Shown one piece after another: positions 24,662 to 33,149 of a stretch of 64,000 nucleotides of DNA. The stretch spans positions 124,001 through 188,000 of the forward strand of contig DEZK01000007.1 in the NCBI GenBank assembly GCA_002365175.1. Reading direction: 5' to 3'. A program made the position numbers and the translations under genes. The DNA comes from Raskinella chloraquaticus (SeqCode) (GTDB lineage: Bacteria > Pseudomonadota > Alphaproteobacteria > Rhizobiales > UBA4765). Each line of letters opens with the position of its first letter. Position 1 is the stretch's first letter. The notes below the pieces were generated by a model that saw nothing but the letters and a program-made list of their open reading frames with translations, was not told the DNA's origin and searched no databases.

Positions 24662-26311
24662 TCACTCGACCGACATCGGCGCGATATCGATGAACCAGCT
24701 CTTGGGTTGAACAACGCCTGTCACTTTTGCACTCATGGCGCGCGGGCCGGCATCATGGGCCACCCAGATGAACGGCGCTTCCTCGACAATACGCTTGTGC
24801 AAGGCGGCAAGCGCCGTATCGCGATCCTTGGCATCGAAGGTCGAGCGCGCCTTGGAGATCAGCCCGTCGAACTCGTCATTGCCGAAATAGCCCCAATTGT
24901 TCGAGACCGGCGGGAAGGTTTTCGTGGAGGTGAAGCGGACCATCGCGAAGAAAGGGTCCATGGTCGCGAAGGTGACGTTGATCGCGTTGGCGCCACGGGC
25001 CTTCGGGTCTTTTGCTCCTTCACGCCAGTTGGTGAAAACCGCATTCCACTCGATGACATCCAGTTCGACATCGAAGAAGCAGTCCTTCAGCGATTGCTGG
25101 AGGAACTCGTTCATCGGCACCGGCTGCATCTGGCCGGAGCCGGAAGCCGAGGTGAGCACTTTCACCTTCATGGGCTTGGCGGCCGAATATCCGGCTTCCG
25201 TCATCAGCTTTTTGGCTGCGGCGGCGTCATATTTGATGTCGAAGGTCGGGTTTCCCCACCAAGGATGGCTCGGATCAACGGAGCCTTTCGGCACGCCCAT
25301 CATACCACCCAGAAGCGTCTTTAGTTCGTCGCGGTTGATGCACAGGTTGGCGGCATGGCGCGTGCGCTTGTCGAGCCAGGGAGACCCCTCGACGAATGAA
25401 AGCTGCCAGGGCCAGACATGCGGCTGCGGGTTTGAGTAAATCTTGAAGCCGCCACTCGTGATACGCGGCATCGCGTCTGGTGCCGGCGATTCAATCCAGT
25501 CGACCTGATTGGAAAGCAGCGCGGCGGTGCGGGCGTTTGCATCCGCCAGCGGCAGCAGCACGACGCGGTCGATCTTGGGCGTGCGCTTGGGATCCCAATA
25601 TCCCTTGTTGGCGACCATTTCGAAACGCTCGCGCGGCTGGAGGCGAACCCCCTTGAACGGACCAGTGCCCGAAGGTTCGGCTGCAAAGGCTAACCAGGCC
25701 TGCTTGCCTCGCTCTGCGGCATCGCTCACGGAGGCCGGGACTGCGGCAAGCTTCGCTGCCCAATGGGCCGGAGAGGCCATGAACAGGTTTGTCAGATTGA
25801 TGGGGAGGAAGCTGTCGGGCTCGGAGGTCGTCAGTTCCACCGTCAGATCATCGATCTTGCGCGCCGTACGCAGTGTCGGCATGCGCGAGACGGTGACGCC
25901 AACCTGGCTGGCGTCAAAATGGGCGGCTTCCTTCTTCAGAACCTTCTCGACATTCCACACGACAGCATCCGCAGTGAAGGCGGAACCATCATGGAACTTC
26001 ACACCGGGGCGGAGCTTGAATATCCATTTTGTCTTGTCGGCGGCATCCACCGCCCATTCCGTTGCGAGACCCGGAATGACCACGCTCGCCTTGTCGGCTG
26101 ACGACAGATCCCAATGCGTCAGCGCATCATACATCGGGATGCCGGTGAAGCGATTCCCTTCAAAGCCCTGATCCGGCTGGCCATGGGTACGCGGAATATC
26201 TGCCGCCGTCATGCCGATCCGCAGCACTTTCTCCTGCGCCGAAACTCCTCCGAGCATCGCCCCCAAGGCGATGCCCGCCAAAAGACTGCGACTGAGAACA
26301 GATGTCTTCAT
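24662..26311 (-). CDS. ABC transporter substrate-binding protein, family 5
   Basis: 549 residues from ATG 26311 with GGAGGGG upstream; an ATG 18 bases earlier lies before that ribosome site. A Sec signal peptide is clear: MKTSVLSRSLLAGIALGAML followed by GGVSAQ. The SBP_bac_5 core (WIFKLRPGVKFHDGSAFTADA) follows. It is the first gene of importer 2. The hydantoin-racemase-like gene at the end of the operon suggests a hydantoin, D-amino-acid derivative or similar ligand, which is inference. Confidence 0.93.
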   Translation of the reverse strand: MKTSVLSRSLLAGIALGAMLGGVSAQEKVLRIGMTAADIPRTHGQPDQGFEGNRFTGIPMYDALTHWDLSSADKASVVIPGLATEWAVDAADKTKWIFKLRPGVKFHDGSAFTADAVVWNVEKVLKKEAAHFDASQVGVTVSRMPTLRTARKIDDLTVELTTSEPDSFLPINLTNLFMASPAHWAAKLAAVPASVSDAAERGKQAWLAFAAEPSGTGPFKGVRLQPRERFEMVANKGYWDPKRTPKIDRVVLLPLADANARTAALLSNQVDWIESPAPDAMPRITSGGFKIYSNPQPHVWPWQLSFVEGSPWLDKRTRHAANLCINRDELKTLLGGMMGVPKGSVDPSHPWWGNPTFDIKYDAAAAKKLMTEAGYSAAKPMKVKVLTSASGSGQMQPVPMNEFLQQSLKDCFFDVELDVIEWNAVFTNWREGAKDPKARGANAINVTFATMDPFFAMVRFTSTKTFPPVSNNWGYFGNDEFDGLISKARSTFDAKDRDTALAALHKRIVEEAPFIWVAHDAGPRAMSAKVTGVVQPKSWFIDIAPMSVE

Positions 26312-26409
26312 TTTCTTATTCCCCTCCATTTTCCGATACCCCTCCGCTGTTATGGCGTCTGCCAGACTGCTTTCAGGGCAACTAGCATGCCAGTTGGTTT
26401 TCCCGTCGA

Positions 26410-26423
26410 TTGATCCTTATCAA
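26410..26423. promoter_or_regulatory. FNR/FixK-type box
   Basis: TTGAT-CCTT-ATCAA, a perfect match to the consensus bound by FNR/FixK/CRP-type oxygen-response regulators. It lies about 100 bases before the binding-protein start of importer 2, a possible activating position. Confidence 0.6.
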
Positions 26424-26607
26424 CGCTACTCTTGGCGGGGCAAGAAAGCGAGTATTGGCATTCCGCGTCATATTTTTAGACACTTCTCTATTTTGAGCAG
26501 ATCAAACTTGCAGGCGATACGCCTAAAAACGAGGCGAACGCACAAATTTTAACACGGCCACACAAACGGAAACGTCTCAGAAAGCGCCCAGTCCCGCGCC
26601 CTGTTGC

Positions 26608-26682
26608 GACGTCCATCATCGCCATCCGCCGGATGATCTCGCGGCTGGTCTTGCAGTAGCGGAAGATGAACGGACTGCTCAT
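26608..26682 (-). mobile_element. Relic of an IS6-family transposase (first ~25 codons)
   Basis: From ATG 26682 the minus strand reads MSSPFIFRYCKTSREIIRRM and then AMMDV. IS6-family transposases typically begin MSSPF..F..S.E.IRL.V.MYVRFPLS. The similarity stops after about 25 residues where the conserved FPLSLRNVE would follow. It is therefore a truncated remnant, with no terminal inverted repeats recognised. A 64-codon frame continues to 26488 but is not transposase-like. Confidence 0.5.
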
Positions 26683-26824
26683 ACCCAGAAGACTACCGCC
26701 ATAGGCTCAAACGACAAGCCGGTTTTCCTCTGGCAGTGCTGCGAGCGGGGCATTTACTGAAGCGCCGGATATCGCCGCGGTTTTTTGACAAACACGAAAA
26801 ATAACGAGGTCGGCGGTGCGTGGC

Positions 26825-26899
26825 TGGTGCTGCTGGACAGGATTGAACTGTCGACCTCTCCATTACCAATGGAGTGCTCTACCACTGAGCTACAGCAGC
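26825..26899 (-). tRNA. tRNA-Thr (anticodon GGT)
   Basis: 75 bases including the encoded CCA. Acceptor stem GCTGCTG pairs with CAGCAGC; the D arm has GCTCAGTGGTAGAGC; the anticodon stem is CTCCA/TGGAG with loop TTGGTAA, giving anticodon GGT; the T arm is GACAG-TTCAATC-CTGTC. It reads ACC/ACT threonine codons. A TATAAG element about 33 bases upstream, within the near-palindrome ATAACGAATCGTTAT (26936-26950), is a likely -10 region. Confidence 0.97.
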
Positions 26900-27027
26900 C
26901 TGCAAATGGCCAAAACCAAATCTGGCGAAACACTTATAACGAATCGTTATCACCCGAAAGCCGGTGACAATCAATCGGCGCCGTTCCTGCCATAAGCAGG
27001 CTGCGCAGGCAAGCGCGAGGGCGCCGT

Positions 27028-27777
27028 TCAACCACCGAGATAAACCCCGCCATTGGCATGGAGCACCTGGCCGGTTACGTAGCGCCCGCCGGGGCCGGCA
27101 AGGAAGCGGCAGATGGCGGCGATATCGTCGGGCACGCCGCGCCGGCCGAGCAGCGTTGACTGCGTGGCGTGATGGCGCGGCTGCTGATGGCCGGTCGACG
27201 CGCCGCGCACCGTGTCCATCAGGCCGGGCGAGACGTTGTTGACGGTAATCGCATGAGGCCCAAGGTCATGAGCGAGTGCCCGGGTCAAGCCGACGAGACC
27301 AGCCTTGGCGGTAACCACATGAGGTCTGTCGGCGGCCCCCGTATGCGCCGTCAGCCCGCCGATATTGATGATAGTGCCGGCCCCGCTCGCTTTCAGCGCC
27401 GGCAGGGCGGCCTGCACACAGTGAAAGGCGCCATCGAGGCAGATCGCCAGAACGGTTTTCCAGGTGGCAAAATCAAGCGTGTCAAAGGCGCGCTCACCGC
27501 GCACCGCAGCATTGTTGACGACAATATCGAGCCTGCCGAAGCGGGCAAGCGTGGCAGCGATCATGGCATCGACGGCGGCACGGTCGGTGACGTCGGCCAT
27601 CGCCACCATGGCGCGGTCACTGCCGATTTCGTCTGCCACCGCCTCGACCTCATCGCGGCTGGCGCGGGTGTTGACGATGATGCTGGCTCCGCCCGCCGCC
27701 AGGCTGAGCGCAATCGCCCGGCCGATATTGCGACCGGCTCCGGTGACGAGGGCTACCTTGCCGTCAAGTTCCTGCAT
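27028..27777 (-). CDS. SDR family oxidoreductase with non-standard active site
   Basis: 249 residues with the Rossmann motif TGAGRNIG (12-19) and NNAA (88-91). The usual Ser-Tyr-Lys triad is not complete: Lys158 remains (HVVTAKAG), but the Tyr position is Val154 and the Ser position is Gly141. It may work as a non-canonical dehydrogenase or hydratase-like protein, or bind a ligand without redox chemistry. It is the last gene of the CoA-transferase/ABC operon, 14 bases after the permease. Start MQELDGKVALVTG is the natural one. Confidence 0.85.
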   Translation of the reverse strand: MQELDGKVALVTGAGRNIGRAIALSLAAGGASIIVNTRASRDEVEAVADEIGSDRAMVAMADVTDRAAVDAMIAATLARFGRLDIVVNNAAVRGERAFDTLDFATWKTVLAICLDGAFHCVQAALPALKASGAGTIINIGGLTAHTGAADRPHVVTAKAGLVGLTRALAHDLGPHAITVNNVSPGLMDTVRGASTGHQQPRHHATQSTLLGRRGVPDDIAAICRFLAGPGGRYVTGQVLHANGGVYLGG

Positions 27778-27791
27778 GTGCGTGTCCCTTT

Positions 27792-29522
27792 CTAGCCGAC
27801 GGCACGGCGCGGATCAGCGCCAACACCGGCAATCCAGTTGGCGAAACCGATGATGGCGAAGGTGAGGAGCAGCATCGTCACGCCGATGATGGCGATGGCG
27901 CCCAGATCACCGCTTTCGTTGAGATCGAAGATCACCACCGACAACACCTTGGTGTTTTGCGAGGAGAGAATGACGGCAGCCGACAGCTCACGCACAACGC
28001 CGATGAAGATCAGGCACCAGCCGGCGATGACGCCGCTTTTGAGCAGCGGCGCGGTAATGCGGCGCAACGTCCCCAGGCGCGTGGCGCCAAGAATGCGCGA
28101 GGCCTCCTCCAGCTCCGGATGGAGACCGCGAAAGGAGGCACGCATCTGCTGATAGGCGACTGGCAGCTCGATGGTGAGAAAGGCAAAGAAGAGGATCCAC
28201 AACGTGCCGTAGAGCACGAGCGGGCCGCGCGTATAAGCAAGGAAGAGACCAACGCCCAGAACGATGCCGGGAATGGCGAGTGGAGCGCTCACCAGCGCTT
28301 CCAGCAGACGCCCCGTCCTGCCGCCCTGGCGGGCGACCCTATAGGCGATGAGGAGCGCGAGGATGGTGCCGGCACTGGCGGTTCCCAGCGCCAGAACGAA
28401 GGTATTGGCGAAAGCCCGCCGGGTCTGGGAAAATTCAATGAAGACGAAATTGACGTGGGCCAACGTCAGGTTGGCAAGATCGAGCGGGCCAGCGGGCACG
28501 CGCGAAAAGGCCGCCTTCAGCAACGCGCCATAGGGCAGGAAAAGCGGCAGCGCCAGAACCATCATGACCAGGGCAAAGGCCGGCCAGCGCCAGATACCAA
28601 GCGCCATGAGGCGCGCCTCCCCGCTCTTGCCGCCCACCACCGCATAGCCGCGCCGGCCGAGCAGACGGCTTTGCATGAACAAAAGAAGCATGGTGACAAG
28701 CAGCAACGGCAGGGCGGCGGCGGCGGCGACTTCCGGTTTCGGGGGAAACTGGAAGAGGGAATAGATTTTGGTCGTGATGGTATGAAAGCCTGCCGGAATG
28801 GCCAGGATGGCGGGTGAGCCGAAGAGGGTCATCGCCTGGAGGAAAGCGACGAGCGCGCCGGCCAGCAAAGCCGGCAGTGCGAGTGGCAGCGTGATCGCGC
28901 GCACGACCCGCCAGCGGCTGGCGCCAAGAATGCCGGCGGCGTCCTCAAGATCGGCTGGAATGCGATCAAGCGCGTTCGACAGCACGACGAACACATAGGG
29001 CGCGGTGTAGCAGGTGACGACAAAAACGAGGCCTGAGAAGGTATAGATATCAAACAGGGCTTCAGTGCCCCCGCTCATCTCGCGCCACAGGCGATTAAGG
29101 ATGCCGCTATTGGGGGCAGCCAGGATTTCCCAGGAGATGGCGCCAAGAAAAGGCGGAGTAACGAAGCTGGCGGTGAGGAGCGCGCGGACGATCCGCCGCC
29201 CCGGCAGATTGGTGCGCGAGACCAGCCAGGCCAGAGGTGCCGCGCTTATCGCCGCGAAAACCGCCACCAGTCCGGCAAGGCTGAACGTGGTGATCAGCGG
29301 ATCCAGCAAATCGGGATCGCTGACAAGATCGCCGAAATTGGCAAGCGTCGGCATGCCTTTCGCATTCGTGAAGGCAAACACCGCCAGCCACAACAGAGGC
29401 AGCCCGACGAGCGCCGACAAAAAAAGAACAATCGCGCCAAGCACGCCGGCGGAGAGGTCAATCCCCGCCGGATGCCGGCCATCCGCCGTCGCAAACGATT
29501 TCAGCGCCGGCGTTGCTGTCAT
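27792..29522 (-). CDS. ABC transporter permease, ferric/thiamine/AEP type (fused two-domain)
   Basis: 576 residues containing two transporter domains in one chain, about 12 helices, with two EAA-type loops (DLEDAAGILGASRWRVVRAI and LEEASRILGATRLGTLRRIT). This FbpB/SfuB-type arrangement serves importers of iron, thiamine, phosphonates or polyamines. It overlaps the binding-protein gene by 4 bases. In this operon of acyl-CoA genes an organic acid is a more likely ligand than iron. Confidence 0.92.
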   Translation of the reverse strand: MTATPALKSFATADGRHPAGIDLSAGVLGAIVLFLSALVGLPLLWLAVFAFTNAKGMPTLANFGDLVSDPDLLDPLITTFSLAGLVAVFAAISAAPLAWLVSRTNLPGRRIVRALLTASFVTPPFLGAISWEILAAPNSGILNRLWREMSGGTEALFDIYTFSGLVFVVTCYTAPYVFVVLSNALDRIPADLEDAAGILGASRWRVVRAITLPLALPALLAGALVAFLQAMTLFGSPAILAIPAGFHTITTKIYSLFQFPPKPEVAAAAALPLLLVTMLLLFMQSRLLGRRGYAVVGGKSGEARLMALGIWRWPAFALVMMVLALPLFLPYGALLKAAFSRVPAGPLDLANLTLAHVNFVFIEFSQTRRAFANTFVLALGTASAGTILALLIAYRVARQGGRTGRLLEALVSAPLAIPGIVLGVGLFLAYTRGPLVLYGTLWILFFAFLTIELPVAYQQMRASFRGLHPELEEASRILGATRLGTLRRITAPLLKSGVIAGWCLIFIGVVRELSAAVILSSQNTKVLSVVIFDLNESGDLGAIAIIGVTMLLLTFAIIGFANWIAGVGADPRRAVG

Positions 29523-30556
29523 GTTTTGAAGTAGCGCAAATAGCGCTTCTTGATATCACCCACCTGGCTGTCGACGCTGACCGGATCATCCTTCATCAGC
29601 TTGATCTCGGACAGTGGCTTGCGCCCCTGCGGCTCCTTGATGTCGGGGCGCAGCGAGCGCAATCCCCCCTTGTCGACGATCAGCTGCTGCGCCTCGAGCG
29701 TGAAACTCCACGCGTGGAAGAGGCGCGCGGCATTGGGATGCTGGGCGCTTTTCATGACACCCGTCGGGCCGATGACAAGAGGCGTTCCTTCGCTGGGATA
29801 AACGACCTCGATCGGGGCGCCACGCTCCTTTTCCAGAAAGACGTTGTACTCATTGCCATCGATCATGACGGGACGCTCGCCGGCAACCACCTTGCGCGGC
29901 GGATCGGTCGATGACTGGACCTGCATCACCTGCTGCGCGGCAAGCTTTTCAAAATAGGACCAGCCGAGATCACGCGCCATCTGGAAGGTGGCGGTGAGGA
30001 TGGTGCCGGAATAGCCGGGATGGGCCTTGACCAGTTTTCCCTGCCATTTGGGTTCAAGCAGGTCGGCAAAGCTCTTGGGCGCGTCCTTCGCCTCGACCAG
30101 ATTGGTGTTATAGGCGATCACGCTCAGGCTCGATCGCATGGCGGCGAAATAGCCTTCCGGGTCGAAGCTGCCTGCCGGATAGATTTTCTGGACTTCGTCG
30201 GGCAGGGCGGAAGCCAGCCAGCCCTCGCGCTTCCAGAAAATGAAATGGGCGGCATCCGAGCTGTTGACGATATCGACGTTGTAGATCTTGCTCGAATATT
30301 CCTGGCCGATTTTCGAGAATTGCCGCTCGGCGCCATTGCGTTCAACGACCACGTCGATACCAGGATATTTTTTCTCGAAAGCCTTCGCCAATTCCTCGGC
30401 GACCTTCACTTCGATCGAGGTGTAATAAACGACCTTGCCTTCCTTGCGGGCTGCCTCCTCAAGCTCGGGCGTGATCTTATATGTCGGGGTTTGTGCCTGC
30501 GCTGCCATGGTCATGACAATCAGCAGGGCCAATGATCGGCATATTCCGTTGATCAT
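29519..30556 (-). CDS. Extracellular solute-binding protein (family 1/13, ferric-type fold)
   Basis: 345 residues. A signal peptide (ICRSLALLIVMTMAAQAQT) is followed by a binding-protein fold beginning EGKVVYYTSIEVKVAEEL. Ribosome site GGGAGGAA lies before ATG 30556. It resembles FutA/AfuA-type proteins, but I do not see the paired tyrosines in the C-terminal half that bind ferric iron in those proteins. It is co-transcribed with the permease (4-base overlap) and the ATPase. Confidence 0.88.
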   Translation of the reverse strand: MINGICRSLALLIVMTMAAQAQTPTYKITPELEEAARKEGKVVYYTSIEVKVAEELAKAFEKKYPGIDVVVERNGAERQFSKIGQEYSSKIYNVDIVNSSDAAHFIFWKREGWLASALPDEVQKIYPAGSFDPEGYFAAMRSSLSVIAYNTNLVEAKDAPKSFADLLEPKWQGKLVKAHPGYSGTILTATFQMARDLGWSYFEKLAAQQVMQVQSSTDPPRKVVAGERPVMIDGNEYNVFLEKERGAPIEVVYPSEGTPLVIGPTGVMKSAQHPNAARLFHAWSFTLEAQQLIVDKGGLRSLRPDIKEPQGRKPLSEIKLMKDDPVSVDSQVGDIKKRYLRYFKT

Positions 30557-30614
30557 AGAGTTCCTCCCTTTTTTAGTCTGTTTTATTTTCGTACGTCTTG
30601 TCGTTCCAACCTCG

Positions 30615-31667
30615 TCATAACGTCACCGGACGGCAGCGCTGCGGGTCGAAGCGAACCCACACCGCGCCGCTCTCAGGAATGCGCAGATCGGGCGTGGTGG
30701 ACGCCCGCAATGTCGTACCATTGGCAAGGACCAGCGAGAGATCGCGCGTTGCGCCAAGGAAAGTATGGCGGGTGACACGGGCCTGCACCGTGTTGACGCC
30801 CTCTTCAGCGCGGATATCAAGCTCGTGAAAGCGGATGGAAAACGCTCCCCTCGCATCTTTCGTAAACAACGGTTCGGCGCAGCGCACGACGCCAGCACCG
30901 ATATCGAGATGGATATCATCGAGCGCTTTACCGCTCAGCACGTTGGCGCCACCCAGAAAGTTCGCGACGAAGCCGGAACGCGGGCGCGAGTAGATGTCTT
31001 CTGGCGAGCCGATCTGTTCGATACGCCCGCCATTCATGACGACGATGATGTCGGCAGCCGTCATCGCTTCGGCCTGGTCATGAGTGACGTAGACTGTCGT
31101 GTAGCGGAACTCGTCATGGAGGCGGCGCACCTCGAAACGCATTTCCTCACGCAACGCCGCATCGAGATTGGAGAGCGGCTCGTCGAGCAACAGGATTTCC
31201 GGATCAACCACCAGGGCGCGCGCCAGTGCCACGCGCTGCTGCTGGCCACCCGACAATTCGCCGGGATAGCGCTCAGCGAGGTGGTCCAGCTTGACAGCCG
31301 ACAGCATCCTGCCAACGGCAGCGCCGATCTGCGCCTTGTCGATTTTTCGTAACGTCAGACCAAAGGCGACGTTTTCAAAAATTGTCATATGGGGCCATAG
31401 CGCATAGGACTGGAAGATCATCGACATGCCGCGCCGCTCGGGCGCCAGCACGTTTCCCGGTCGCGACAGAATATTGCCGCCCACGCTGATGGTGCCTGTG
31501 CTGGGCTCGACGAAGCCGGCAATCAGCCGCAAGGTTGTGGTCTTGCCGCAGCCCGACGGGCCCAGCAGGCACACCAGAGCGCCGCGCTCGACTGCAAGAT
31601 CGATGGAATCGAGGACTGTTGTCGAACCATAATGCTTGCTGACACGTTCGAGGAGGAGGTGGCTCAT
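30615..31667 (-). CDS. ABC transporter ATP-binding protein, FbpC/PotA type
   Basis: 350 residues. Walker A GPSGCGKT, signature LSGGQQQR, Walker B ILLLDEPLSNLD, switch THDQAEA, and a C-terminal TOBE-type domain (about 240-350). It energises the permease downstream. It overlaps the GntR regulator gene upstream by 4 bases and lies 58 bases before the binding-protein gene. Confidence 0.94.
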   Translation of the reverse strand: MSHLLLERVSKHYGSTTVLDSIDLAVERGALVCLLGPSGCGKTTTLRLIAGFVEPSTGTISVGGNILSRPGNVLAPERRGMSMIFQSYALWPHMTIFENVAFGLTLRKIDKAQIGAAVGRMLSAVKLDHLAERYPGELSGGQQQRVALARALVVDPEILLLDEPLSNLDAALREEMRFEVRRLHDEFRYTTVYVTHDQAEAMTAADIIVVMNGGRIEQIGSPEDIYSRPRSGFVANFLGGANVLSGKALDDIHLDIGAGVVRCAEPLFTKDARGAFSIRFHELDIRAEEGVNTVQARVTRHTFLGATRDLSLVLANGTTLRASTTPDLRIPESGAVWVRFDPQRCRPVTL

Positions 31668-32347
31668 GCGACGACCCGCTCCTCACGGTGGCCGGTGCGC
31701 CGGCGGGCGCCAGCCGCCACATGAGCCTTGAGTGCTGCGGATGCGGCGGCCGGATCGCGTGCGGCCAAAGCCTCGACGATGGCGCGGTGTTCGGTATTGG
31801 ACACCGACAGGCCACCACCTCGCAGCAGACCGTTGCGGCGGATGGTGTGCAGTTCGTTGGTGAGGCGCTGGTATATCTCGATCAAACGACCATTGCCGGT
31901 CATCTCGAAAATGCGGCGATGGAAGGTAAGATTCAACGGAAAGTAGCGGTGAAAATCCGCCGGGTCGAGATAGGTTTCCATTTCATCGACGCGAGCGCGA
32001 AGCTCAGTGATTTCCTCGTCGCTGATGCGTGGCGCCAGGAGCGCACCAGCAAGACCTTCCAACGCCTCGCGCACGACATACATTTCCCGCGCCTCGGCCT
32101 CGCTCACGACACGCACGAAGGCGCCCCGATTTTTTTCGATCCTGACAAGTCCCGCCGCCTCAAGAGCACGCAGCGCCTCGCGCACGGAGGAGCGCCCTAC
32201 TCCCAGACGTTCGGCGATTTTGACTTCCTTGATCTGCTCGCCTGAATCAAGGTCGCCGGCAAGAATGAGACGCATCACCTCCGCCTCCACCAGGCTCGAG
32301 AGTGAAGCCGTGCGGACCAGGGCGATGGCAGCCGGCGTGTCGATCAC
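31664..32347 (-). CDS. GntR family regulator, FCD (FadR-like) subfamily
   Basis: 227 residues from GTG 32347, chosen for GGGAG 8 bases upstream; a longer frame overlaps the hydratase gene. A winged-helix DNA-binding domain is seen at about 15-80 (KIAERLGVGRSSVREALRAL, VRIEKNRGAFVR). The FCD ligand domain follows, with its typical metal-binding histidines (FHRRIFEMTGN, TEHRAIVEAL). It sits inside the operon it probably controls. A perfect palindrome ATTGTCGACAAT upstream of the first gene is a fitting operator. The ligand may be the imported acid or its CoA ester. Confidence 0.9.
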   Translation of the reverse strand: MIDTPAAIALVRTASLSSLVEAEVMRLILAGDLDSGEQIKEVKIAERLGVGRSSVREALRALEAAGLVRIEKNRGAFVRVVSEAEAREMYVVREALEGLAGALLAPRISDEEITELRARVDEMETYLDPADFHRYFPLNLTFHRRIFEMTGNGRLIEIYQRLTNELHTIRRNGLLRGGGLSVSNTEHRAIVEALAARDPAAASAALKAHVAAGARRRTGHREERVVA

Positions 32348-32351
32348 GAGG

Positions 32352-33137
32352 TCAACTCCCGGTGAATTCAGGCTTGCGCTTTTCCATGAACGCCTTGCGG
32401 CCCTCGCGATAATCGGCGCTGGCAAAACACGCCGCCACCATGCGATCGCAAAGCGCGATATCCTGCTCAGCCGGATCTTTGAGGATTTCGATGCTCGCCT
32501 GTTTCAGTGTCGCAATCGTCAGCGGCGCGTTGTCGGCGATCATGCCGGCGGTCGCCATGACGGTTTCCTCAAGCTTGTCGTCAGCCACCACCTGATTGAC
32601 AAGCTGCAGGCGGAACGCCTCCTCGCTTGAAAACTGACGGGCGGTGAAGAAGATTTCCTTGGTTGCCACCGGGCCGATGGTCTCGATGTAACGGCGCAGC
32701 CCATTATAACCATAGCCGAGGCCCAGTTTGGCGGCTGGCAGGGCGAATTTTGATTTCTCAGTGGCAAACCGCATATCGCAGCACACTGCGAGATTGAGAC
32801 CGCCACCGATGCAGAAACCGCGGATCATGGCGATCGTCGGTTTCGGCATGCGGTAGATGCGGGTGTACACGCGGTCGACGAGGGCGTTATAGCTTTTCAC
32901 CGCTTCCTCGCCGGCGCGCTCACTTTCAAACTTCGAAATGTCCGCCCCTGAAACGAACGCCTTGCCGCCGGCGCCCGTCAGTACGATCACACGAACTGAA
33001 GGATCGGTGACGAAATCGTCGAGGATCTTCTCGGCTGCTTCCCACATGTCGAAGGAGACGGCATTGTGTTTTTCAGGGTTGTTGAAGGTCATGATGGCGA
33101 CCTTCCCCTCTTTGCGCGACAGCATTTTATCAGTCAT
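32352..33137 (-). CDS. Enoyl-CoA hydratase/isomerase family protein
   Basis: 261 residues of the crotonase fold. The oxyanion-hole regions are visible: KAFVSGADISKF (about 68-79) and IRGFCIGGGLNLAVCCDMR. The position of the first catalytic Glu does not show the usual residue clearly, so hydratase, isomerase or hydrolase activity is open. The gene is between the CoA-transferase and the GntR regulator, which suggests breakdown of an imported acid as its CoA ester. Confidence 0.9.
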   Translation of the reverse strand: MTDKMLSRKEGKVAIMTFNNPEKHNAVSFDMWEAAEKILDDFVTDPSVRVIVLTGAGGKAFVSGADISKFESERAGEEAVKSYNALVDRVYTRIYRMPKPTIAMIRGFCIGGGLNLAVCCDMRFATEKSKFALPAAKLGLGYGYNGLRRYIETIGPVATKEIFFTARQFSSEEAFRLQLVNQVVADDKLEETVMATAGMIADNAPLTIATLKQASIEILKDPAEQDIALCDRMVAACFASADYREGRKAFMEKRKPEFTGS

Positions 33138-33149
33138 CGTCTGGGTCCC

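Larger units (their letters stand above)
26312..26824. other. Intergenic region with FNR/FixK box and transposase relic
   Basis: About 510 bases without an intact gene between importer 2 and tRNA-Thr. It holds an exact TTGAT-N4-ATCAA box and a short minus-strand stretch like the beginning of an IS6-family transposase (both listed separately). The AT-rich part 26460-26560 shows nothing else I can name. Confidence 0.5.

Noticed and set aside
26785..26967. 60-codon plus-strand frame
   Set aside because: It is antisense to the complete tRNA-Thr gene.
27792..31667. Calling the importer an iron(III) transporter
   Set aside because: Fold similarity alone is weak evidence; the operon context is acyl-CoA metabolism and paired iron-binding tyrosines were not seen.
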